This document shows, piece after piece, positions 7,218-12,407 of a DNA stretch of 12,407 nucleotides. The notes below the pieces were generated by a model. It saw only the letters and a list, made by a program, of their open reading frames with translations. It searched no databases and had not been told where the DNA came from. How positions within the stretch are numbered: position 1 is the first letter of the stretch; every line of letters starts with the position of its first letter. Both the position numbers and the translations under genes were made by a program. The stretch is from Clostridia bacterium (lineage in GTDB: Bacteria > Bacillota > Clostridia > UMGS1883): the NCBI GenBank assembly GCA_017468215.1, contig JAFUJG010000205.1, positions 1 to 12,407 of the forward strand, given 5' to 3'.

Positions 7218-7802
7218 ATGAATTATGCTACAATAAAAAAGCACGATATTGCCAACGGTACAGGTGTACGTGTTTCGCTGTTTGTGTCTGGCTGTACACA
7301 TCACTGCAAGGGTTGCTTCAATCCCGAAACATGGGACTTTAGCTATGGCGAACCTTTCACGGAGAAAACAGAAAACGAAATTATCACAGCACTTTCTCAC
7401 GATTATATTTCGGGGCTTTCACTTTTGGGCGGCGAGCCCTTTGAGCCTTCCAACCAGGCTGTGCTTGCACCCTTCCTTACACGTGTTAAAGCTTTGTTCC
7501 CCGCAAAGGATATATGGTGCTACTCAGGCTACAATTTTGAAGCAGACATGCTTACAGGAAAATTAGGCGACAGTTCTGTCACAGACGAAATGCTTAAAAA
7601 CATCGACATTCTTGTTGACGGTGAATTTGTGGAAAGCCTTAAGGATATTTCCCTCCGCTTTAAAGGCTCCTCAAACCAGAGGATTATTGATGTGCAAAAA
7701 TCTCTCGAAACCGATACCCTTGTCCTTTGGGGTGAGGAATCAAACATCGATCGCAAGGACATTTCCGGCGGTACTGTAGAGTGTAAATCTTGCGGAGAAT
7801 AA
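7218..7802 (+). CDS. nrdG: Anaerobic ribonucleotide reductase activating protein NrdG (radical SAM)
   Basis: 194 aa. NrdG uses a [4Fe-4S] cluster and S-adenosylmethionine to generate the glycyl radical on NrdD. The cluster motif CxxxCxxC is C26-THH-C30-KG-C33, followed by FNPETWD. LLGGEPFEPSN (69-79) is the SAM-binding GGEP motif. LVDGEFVESLKD (132-143) and FKGSSNQRIIDV (148-159) are typical of the family. The ATG at 7218 follows AAGGA in the nrdD stop region, so the two are co-transcribed. NrdG proteins are usually about 155-180 aa and end soon after the RIIDV block. This one carries roughly 30 extra residues ending in a CxxC pair (C189, C192), a modest oddity of unknown meaning. Confidence 0.97.
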   Translation: MNYATIKKHDIANGTGVRVSLFVSGCTHHCKGCFNPETWDFSYGEPFTEKTENEIITALSHDYISGLSLLGGEPFEPSNQAVLAPFLTRVKALFPAKDIWCYSGYNFEADMLTGKLGDSSVTDEMLKNIDILVDGEFVESLKDISLRFKGSSNQRIIDVQKSLETDTLVLWGEESNIDRKDISGGTVECKSCGE

Positions 7803-8062
7803 AACCGATATTTAGAACACCAGCACGGGACACTCCCTACCTACAGTCAACCAATTTTTTCGATTTTTCACACGAAAATGGAAAATGAATAAATGGGAGT
7901 GTAGCTGTTCCTTTGCTGAGCTATCCGAAGCGTAAGCGAGGCGAATAGCTCGTATGCGAAAACTGTCTGCGATTGACAAGCCGTCGGTGACGTCAGAGCA
8001 GGTACAGTTGACCGCTATGAAATTGTTGCAGCGGTCACAGATCAAAGTAATCTAAAAACCCC
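7803..8062. repeat. Structured non-coding spacer between nrdG and dut, probable repeat element
   Basis: 278 nt separate nrdG from dut without a credible gene. Three separate inverted repeats lie in it: ACACTCCC (7830-7837) with GGGAGTGT (7895-7902); GAGCTAT (7918-7924) with ATAGCTC (7945-7951), extended by CG pairs; and TGACCGCT (8009-8016) with AGCGGTCA (8030-8037). Between the second pair is a GCGTAAGCGAGGCG-rich loop. A TTTTC/GAAAA mini-hairpin is nested in the first. A minus-strand reading frame (7812-8045, 77 codons) covers most of the region but has no ribosome binding site or recognisable motif and is probably a by-product of the repeat. The layout suggests an inserted dispersed repeat, or a processed RNA in the nrd-dut transcript. 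The outer limits are approximate. Confidence 0.5.
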
Positions 8063-8080
8063 AAAGGAGAATATTCCACC

Positions 8081-8521
8081 ATGACAAACGTAAATATAAA
8101 AAAGCTTAATCCCAATGCCACAATCCCCACCTACGGCAGTGAATATGCCGCAGGCTGCGACTTGTATGCATGCCTTGACGAAGCTGTTACAATCCAGCCT
8201 CATGAAACGGTTTTAATCAAAACAGGACTTGCCCTTGAGGTACCCGTAGGCTATGCAGGTCTTATCTATGCAAGAAGCGGTCTTGCATCAAAAAGGAACC
8301 TTGCTCCTGCAAATAAGGTAGGCGTTGTAGATGCCGATTACCGTGGTGAGGTTATGGTTGCACTTCATAACCATGGCACTACAGCACAGAGTGTTGAGCA
8401 CGGCGAAAGAATTGCACAGATGGTAATTGCACCTTTCCTGCAGGTTAACTTTATCGAGACAGAAACGCTCTCCGATACAGTCCGTGGCGAAGGTGGCTTT
8501 GGCTCAACAGGAACAAAATAA
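8081..8521 (+). CDS. dut: dUTP diphosphatase (dUTPase)
   Basis: 146 aa, standard for trimeric dUTPases. It hydrolyses dUTP to dUMP and pyrophosphate, keeping uracil out of DNA and feeding thymidylate synthesis. All five motifs are seen in order: AAGCDLYA (23-30), ARSGLASK (64-71), NKVGVVDADYRGEV (78-91, including the catalytic Asp), GERIAQMVI (108-116) and RGEGGFGSTG (135-144), the C-terminal lid that closes over the substrate. The start ATG follows AAAGGAGA (8063-8070) at 10-nt spacing. It lies downstream of nrdDG on the same strand and shares their role in dNTP metabolism. The 278-nt structured spacer between them leaves open whether it is co-transcribed. A terminator follows at 8567. The stop codon lies inside a perfect 24-bp palindrome. 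Confidence 0.97.
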   Translation: MTNVNIKKLNPNATIPTYGSEYAAGCDLYACLDEAVTIQPHETVLIKTGLALEVPVGYAGLIYARSGLASKRNLAPANKVGVVDADYRGEVMVALHNHGTTAQSVEHGERIAQMVIAPFLQVNFIETETLSDTVRGEGGFGSTGTK

Positions 8522-8536
8522 CTTAAGTTATTTTGT
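8513..8536. repeat. Perfect 24-bp palindrome over the dut stop codon
   Basis: Positions 8513-8524 (ACAAAATAACTT) are the exact reverse complement of 8525-8536. The dut stop TAA is at 8519-8521, so the palindrome includes the last two sense codons. Both halves are AT-rich and the right half is not followed by a run of T, so it is a poor terminator alone. It could be a protein-binding site or a weak RNA 3' stem protecting the message. Just downstream is a short direct repeat, ATAAGTAAT at 8543-8551 and 8557-8565. Confidence 0.7.
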
Positions 8537-8566
8537 GAAGTGATAAGTAATAATGAATAAGTAATG

Positions 8567-8602
8567 AAATAACCCTGCTGCGTAGCAACAGGGTTATTTT
8601 TT
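8567..8602 (+). terminator. Rho-independent terminator after dut, probably bidirectional
   Basis: AAATAACCCTG (8567-8577) pairs perfectly with CAGGGTTATTT (8589-8599), with a loop of 11 nt and a T-rich tail (TTATTTTTTA). It ends the nrd-dut unit. Read on the minus strand the same stem is followed by TTATTTCATT. It can therefore also serve the convergent corrinoid operon, whose last stop codon is at 8635. Confidence 0.88.
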
Positions 8603-8634
8603 ATTTGCTTAAACTATTTCCAAAATGAGGTAAA

Positions 8635-10044
8635 TCATTCAAACATCATATTCTCAATAAACAAATTCTGAAAATATTCATCCTTTGCCAAATCAACATA
8701 TCGGGCGTTTTTCAAAAACGCATCAAAGGAGTTGTTCTCGCAGGCGTGCTTAACACATCCAAGCAGGCTGCTGTTATTTACAGGATAAAACCTGCCCTGT
8801 ACCTCTTTTGGCAAAAGGCCCACTCGTATGGCATTGCCAAGGTTCATTTTTGCAGAAAAGCCTCCGGCTACAAACACCTTATCGATATCATTAAAGCTGA
8901 TTTTCTGCTTTTTTATAAGAGCAATTATTCCGGAGTATATTGCCGATTTAGCAAGCTGGAACTGGCGTATATCCTCCTGAGTAAGCCGTACATCCTTTGC
9001 GATTTCAAACTCTTTATCTGTTAAAAAGCCTGTTTCGTCCACAATACCGCCATTGAGCATTACAGCCAAGGCATCTATAAGCCCTGTTGCACAAACACCT
9101 TTTGCTTCGCCTCCGCCTATTGTAAGGCAAAGTTTTCCGTTGTAGGAATAAACAGCTCCCTTTACGGCACTCATTCCGCAGGATATGTTCACGCCTTCAA
9201 AGCAGGGGCCTGCCGCTGCTGCAGTACACAAAAGAACATTTTCTGAATAGAGCACAATTTCCGCATTTGTTCCAAGGTCAATAAGAAGGTTGTATTTTCC
9301 CTTTTCGGGCATACCCACATAACCAAGGCCTGCCACAATATCGGCACCTACAAACGCTGATATTCCGCAAAGTGAGATAACTTTCCTGGAACAGTTTATG
9401 CCTATTTTTTCTGAAGGCAAAGCCTTTTTATCAAGAAACACAGGCTCATAGGGGCTTACACCCATCCCGGTGCAATCAATGCCGAAAAACAGGTGCAGCA
9501 TAGTCATGTTGCCTGCAACATAAAGCTTTTCAACCCGGGCTATACCGTACTGCTTCAACAGCTTTTCTGCCATGCTGTTTACAGCCGAAATCACCGCCTG
9601 CTGCATTTTCAGAACACCGTTTTTGCCCACGTAATCAATCCTCGACATAACATCAGCTGCAAACGCCCTTTGAGGATTGTTTTCCACCACAGTTGCAATT
9701 ATATTGCCTTCGTCAAGTGATACAAGGGCAAGAGCAAGGGTTGTGGTGCCTATATCAAAGCACAGGCACATGTTATCCGTAGCTGTTTTTGTTTCATCCG
9801 TGCCTGTTACAGACTCGATATTATCTTCCTCAATCAGCACGGTAATATCCTCATTAATCCTGTAGGTGCACGAAAGCTCTTTTTTGCCGTTAACTGTAAC
9901 AGCACATTTTTTGCACACGCCTCTGCCTCCGCATGGATGATGGGCACTTATGCCGTAATGGCAAAGCACCTCCGAAAGCTTGGCACCTTTATCCGCCTGT
10001 ATTGTTTTTTCACATCCGTTATACAAAATGCGAACATTATACAT
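8635..10044 (-). CDS. Reductive activator of corrinoid proteins (RACo-like; 2Fe-2S plus ASKHA ATPase)
   Basis: 469 aa from the preferred start. An N-terminal plant-type [2Fe-2S] ferredoxin domain (about 1-75) has ligands C38, C44, C47 (CGGRGVCKKC) and C59. After a linker comes an actin-like ASKHA ATPase region (DUF4445 type) with DIGTTTLALA (97-106), LLIDLGTNAEIVL, the glycine-rich AAAGPCFEGVNISCG segment and VFVAGGFSAKMNL. Known members use ATP hydrolysis to drive one-electron reduction of an inactive Co(II) corrinoid protein back to Co(I). The corrinoid protein two genes upstream is the obvious partner. The ATG at 10044 overlaps the end of the preceding gene by 8 nt and follows AAGGTG at 10-nt spacing. 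An ATG at 10053 is too close to that site. It is the last gene of the operon. Archaeal RamA has a similar role but a different iron-sulphur domain. Confidence 0.92.
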   Translation of the reverse strand: MYNVRILYNGCEKTIQADKGAKLSEVLCHYGISAHHPCGGRGVCKKCAVTVNGKKELSCTYRINEDITVLIEEDNIESVTGTDETKTATDNMCLCFDIGTTTLALALVSLDEGNIIATVVENNPQRAFAADVMSRIDYVGKNGVLKMQQAVISAVNSMAEKLLKQYGIARVEKLYVAGNMTMLHLFFGIDCTGMGVSPYEPVFLDKKALPSEKIGINCSRKVISLCGISAFVGADIVAGLGYVGMPEKGKYNLLIDLGTNAEIVLYSENVLLCTAAAAGPCFEGVNISCGMSAVKGAVYSYNGKLCLTIGGGEAKGVCATGLIDALAVMLNGGIVDETGFLTDKEFEIAKDVRLTQEDIRQFQLAKSAIYSGIIALIKKQKISFNDIDKVFVAGGFSAKMNLGNAIRVGLLPKEVQGRFYPVNNSSLLGCVKHACENNSFDAFLKNARYVDLAKDEYFQNLFIENMMFE

Positions 10045-11026
10045 AAATTTCATTCACCTTTTCAAAGTATGCGTCAATATTCTCCCATTTAGCCTGCGAG
10101 GGAATATCGCAGCCCGAGGAAAGCATAAAATTGTCAAAGCCTTTGCACTCATCATATATCCTCTGCACACATTCCTTTATGGAGGCTACATCCCCCATTT
10201 TAAAAAGTACGGGGTCAACGTTTCCCATAACAATGCTGTCCTTGGGCATTGCGGGAATAAGCTGTGAAAGTTTAACAGCGTTCCCGAAATGATAAATGTC
10301 GCAGTTTAATGATGCAAGGCTATCTGCCATATGCACAACGTTATCACCGCAGTTATGGTAGCAAAAAACAAAGTCTTCACTATTCACTTCGTCCATAATC
10401 CTTTTAACATAGGGCAGAGAAAACTCATCGTTAAGCGCAGGAGAAAGAAGCCCTGCCGCCGGTTCTGCCATAATAACACCGTCGGCACCTGCCGCCTTGA
10501 AGGCTTTAATATATTTTATAATAAAGCAGGTGGCTTTTTCAAGGAGAATTTTCACCTCGTCGGGGCTGTCGTAGCACTCCATCATTAATTCGGTCATATC
10601 GAACAGTCGTCCTGCAAGTGAATACGGACCTATAACCCCGCAAAAAACAGGGATATGCTTTATCTCCTCCTTGGCGTGTTTTACACCATCGATATATATT
10701 CTGCAGCGTTTATCATTAACAGAAGGCACCTTGATGCTTTCCGCATCGGAAATATCGGCGATAACTCCACCTGCAACGGTAGGGATTTCATCATCCTTAA
10801 AAACAATTTCCGCACCGAAGGCTTCTGCTTCAACAGATAAATCCATCATGTTAAGCGATGCTCCCACATTGCACCTTTCGGCAATTTTTTTCATGCCTTC
10901 CTTTTGCATATGGGAGGAGGAAATTAATTCCTTAACGGTTATTCCCATAAGCTGTGCTGACGGAAATGACAAAATAGGCACAGTTTTACTTTTGTTTTCA
11001 AGTATCTTTTTTACTTTATCCTTCAT
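10037..11026 (-). CDS. MtaA/CmuA-like methyltransferase (uroporphyrinogen decarboxylase superfamily)
   Basis: 329 aa, about the size of MtaA. Family members transfer methyl between a corrinoid protein and a thiol or folate acceptor, or into the corrinoid. The zinc ligand pattern of MtaA is conserved: H224-x-C226 in FCYHNCGDN and C306 in LSSGCDIP, matching His-x-Cys...Cys. GADGVIMAEPAAGLLSP (181-197) and MGNVDP are further UroD-fold signatures. Haem-pathway UroD lacks this zinc site, so it is not HemE. The gene begins 9 nt after the corrinoid-protein gene, preceded by GAGGT at suitable spacing. Because bacteria of this kind generally lack coenzyme M, tetrahydrofolate is the likelier acceptor; that is inference. 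It could instead be the substrate-side methyltransferase. The TIM-barrel fold and zinc site are well supported; direction and substrate are not. Confidence 0.87.
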   Translation of the reverse strand: MKDKVKKILENKSKTVPILSFPSAQLMGITVKELISSSHMQKEGMKKIAERCNVGASLNMMDLSVEAEAFGAEIVFKDDEIPTVAGGVIADISDAESIKVPSVNDKRCRIYIDGVKHAKEEIKHIPVFCGVIGPYSLAGRLFDMTELMMECYDSPDEVKILLEKATCFIIKYIKAFKAAGADGVIMAEPAAGLLSPALNDEFSLPYVKRIMDEVNSEDFVFCYHNCGDNVVHMADSLASLNCDIYHFGNAVKLSQLIPAMPKDSIVMGNVDPVLFKMGDVASIKECVQRIYDECKGFDNFMLSSGCDIPSQAKWENIDAYFEKVNEIYV

Positions 11027-11035
11027 GCTTTTACC

Positions 11036-11668
11036 TCACGCAAAAAAATCGAGTGCAACATCTGCGGCCTCTGCCGCATCCTTTGTATATGCATCGGCAC
11101 CTATACTTTTTGCAAACTCGCCGTTAAGAGGAGCACCGCCTACCATAACCTTTACCCCATCACGCAAATATGCCTTTTCAAGTGCTTGGATAATATCCTT
11201 TTGGTAATCCATTGTAGTTGTTAAAAGTGAGGAAAGGCACACAACACGGGCTCCGCTTTCCTTCACAGCTTCGACCACCTGCTCACCCGAAACATCAACA
11301 CCAAGGTCAATACACTCAATGCCCACGCCTTCAAGCATCATCTTAACAAGGTTCTTGCCTATATCGTGCAAATCGCCCTTAACAGTACAGATAACCGCCC
11401 TGCCCACAGGCTCAACGCCCTCCTTGGTCAGATAAGGCTTAATCACCTCAACGCCACGGTTCATTGCTCTTGCCGCAATCAAAACCTCGGGCACATACAC
11501 CTCATTATTCTTGAACTTTTCGCCTATTACCATCATGCCTGCAATAAGTGCACCGTTAAGTATTTCCTTGGCACTTATGCCCTCATCAAGAGCTGCTTGT
11601 GTAAGATTTTTTACATCCTTTGCCTTTCCCTTTTGAACAAATTCTGATATTTCAACTAAAACAGACAT
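11036..11668 (-). CDS. Corrinoid (B12-binding) methyl-carrier protein, MtaC/MtbC-like
   Basis: 210 aa, normal for free-standing corrinoid proteins. Residues 1-85 form the helical cap domain. The rest is the Rossmann-like B12-binding domain with the signature D99-L-H101-D-I-G104, where H101 would be the lower cobalt ligand, then CLSSLLTTTM (144-153) and VMVGGAPLN (174-182). The protein accepts a methyl group from a donor onto Co(I) and passes it on, shuttling between two methyltransferases. Its neighbours are one methyltransferase-like gene on each side and an activator further downstream, a full set for corrinoid-dependent demethylation. The ATG follows AAAGGAGA at about 7-nt spacing, and the preceding gene stops 12 nt upstream. 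The methyl donor cannot be told from this protein: methanol, methylamine, aryl ether and glycine-betaine systems all use similar carriers. Confidence 0.94.
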   Translation of the reverse strand: MSVLVEISEFVQKGKAKDVKNLTQAALDEGISAKEILNGALIAGMMVIGEKFKNNEVYVPEVLIAARAMNRGVEVIKPYLTKEGVEPVGRAVICTVKGDLHDIGKNLVKMMLEGVGIECIDLGVDVSGEQVVEAVKESGARVVCLSSLLTTTMDYQKDIIQALEKAYLRDGVKVMVGGAPLNGEFAKSIGADAYTKDAAEAADVALDFFA

Positions 11669-11680
11669 AACTATTCTCCT

Positions 11681-12407
11681 TTATTGCCAGCAGTTTTCAA
11701 TGCTTTCTCTTATTATTTCAACGTACCTTTTTACCTTGTTTATATCACGATTTACGGTGTAAACATCTCTTTGGGTAATTTCCACATTGCAACCGTGTGC
11801 TACCTTGAGTGTTTTTTCAATATGCTCTCTGAAAGCACCCTCGTCAAGATTAGCTCCCACACCCAAGAAATTGGGACTGGGCTTGCGGTGATAAATAATT
11901 CCCGAATTGCGGAGCTTATCTGCCATAAACTCCTCGTTGCACCAGGGCGATATGGAAACCTTTTTCAGATTAGGCAAGGTTTTTATATCCTCCCAGAAGG
12001 CGTCCACAGGCTCACAGCAGCCGTAGCTTAACCTTCCGAAAATGTCTGCAATTCTTTTATAATAGGGAAAAATAAATTCACGGAACATATCCGGTGACAT
12101 GCCCACGGTTTCCTGACTGTCCATAAAGCCCCAAAGGTCGGTTGTTTTCATTGCTCCGCTGCAGGAAGGCTCATCATAAAATGCCATTGTTCCCTGACCT
12201 ACCAGCTCAAAGGAATGGTTCTGCAAAAGAACGCCCTCTTTTTCCAGATGCTTGAAGTACGCTATGTAGTCATCTGCAATGCGGTTCATCATTTCTTTAA
12301 ATTCGTCCGGATAATCGTATATTGAATAAAGCATGTTTTCCATGCCCATCATATGCACCACGTGCTGTGTAGGCACAGCATACAAACAGTCCGATACAAG
12401 CTTAACA
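11681..12407 (-). CDS. UroD-family methyltransferase-like protein, N-terminus beyond the window
   Basis: The reading frame is open to the right edge, giving 241 visible C-terminal residues; the true start lies outside. An in-frame TTG at 12383-12385 is not a credible start. The visible part looks like the UroD superfamily: SPDMFREFIFPYYKRI, then YGCCEPVDAFWEDIKTLPN, then SISPWCNEEF and the C-terminal VEITQRDVYTVNRD. The GCCEP motif takes the place of the H-x-C zinc motif seen in the MtaA-like neighbour. From memory, similar GCCEP-type proteins are often encoded beside corrinoid proteins, but I cannot verify that here. Gene order suggests it may be the substrate-specific methyltransferase that loads the corrinoid protein, while the MtaA-like protein unloads it. 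The substrate is unknown. It ends 12 nt before the corrinoid protein start. Confidence 0.82.
   Translation of the reverse strand, partial: VKLVSDCLYAVPTQHVVHMMGMENMLYSIYDYPDEFKEMMNRIADDYIAYFKHLEKEGVLLQNHSFELVGQGTMAFYDEPSCSGAMKTTDLWGFMDSQETVGMSPDMFREFIFPYYKRIADIFGRLSYGCCEPVDAFWEDIKTLPNLKKVSISPWCNEEFMADKLRNSGIIYHRKPSPNFLGVGANLDEGAFREHIEKTLKVAHGCNVEITQRDVYTVNRDINKVKRYVEIIRESIENCWQ

Noticed and set aside
7812..8045. 77-codon minus-strand frame in the nrdG-dut spacer
   Set aside because: It follows the inverted repeats of a structured element, has no ribosome binding site and is antisense to the flanking operon; it is more likely a by-product of a repeat than a gene.
7973..8053. Possible promoter for dut (TTGACA at 7973, TTGACC at 8008, or TTGCAG-16-TAATCT at 8026-8053)
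   Set aside because: The good -35 candidates lack a matching -10 at 16-18 bp, and the last pair is a poor match on both elements.
10045..10053. Upstream in-frame ATG for the RACo-like gene
   Set aside because: The AAGGTG site is only 1 nt away from it, too close for initiation; the ATG at 10044 has workable spacing.
1..12407. CRISPR array, tRNA/rRNA gene, phage or transposase gene
   Set aside because: No regularly spaced repeats, no tRNA-like cloverleaf noticed by eye, and every sizeable coding frame fits a housekeeping or metabolic family.

Overview
The window looks like chromosome from an anaerobic, mid-GC member of the Firmicutes (class Clostridia). The grounds are an oxygen-sensitive class III ribonucleotide reductase, a corrinoid methyltransferase operon of the kind used by acetogens and related anaerobes, strong AGGAGG-type ribosome binding sites, consensus sigma-A promoters, and the Gram-positive pairing of a Sua5-type TsaC with a YwlE-type phosphatase. 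This placement is inference; no rRNA or other phylogenetic marker is present.

Layout, left to right. (1) Positions 1-3192, minus strand: a tightly packed operon read tsaC (Sua5 type), ywlE-like low-molecular-weight phosphatase, rimI, tsaD, then an Xaa-Pro aminopeptidase gene cut by the left edge. TsaC and TsaD carry out steps of tRNA t6A synthesis; TsaB and TsaE are not here. (2) Positions 3212-4704, minus strand: a single-gene unit for a membrane-anchored BY-type tyrosine kinase with a fused Wzz domain. It has its own promoter (TTGACT-17-TATAAT), and a strong hairpin lies between it and tsaC. (3) Positions 4705-5076: a divergent intergenic region holding a 177-bp imperfect palindrome that looks like a MITE-like repeat, then a perfect sigma-A promoter overlapped by likely NrdR boxes. 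(4) Positions 5077-8602, plus strand: nrdD, nrdG, a 278-bp structured non-coding spacer, dut, and a terminator. This is a deoxynucleotide supply unit: NrdG installs the glycyl radical on NrdD, NrdD makes dNTPs, and Dut removes dUTP and yields dUMP for dTTP synthesis. (5) Positions 8635-12407, minus strand: an operon for corrinoid-dependent methyl transfer. In transcription order it reads a UroD-family methyltransferase-like protein (cut by the right edge), a B12-binding corrinoid protein, an MtaA-like UroD-family methyltransferase, and a [2Fe-2S]/ASKHA reductive activator of corrinoid proteins.

The most notable items are the corrinoid operon, where both methyltransferase candidates belong to the UroD superfamily and the methyl donor is unknown; the two structured intergenic elements; and a YwlE-like phosphatase with a protein-arginine-phosphatase signature lying close downstream of a tyrosine kinase. 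Most genes are recognisable families. I do not see a defence system, prophage, CRISPR array or RNA gene.
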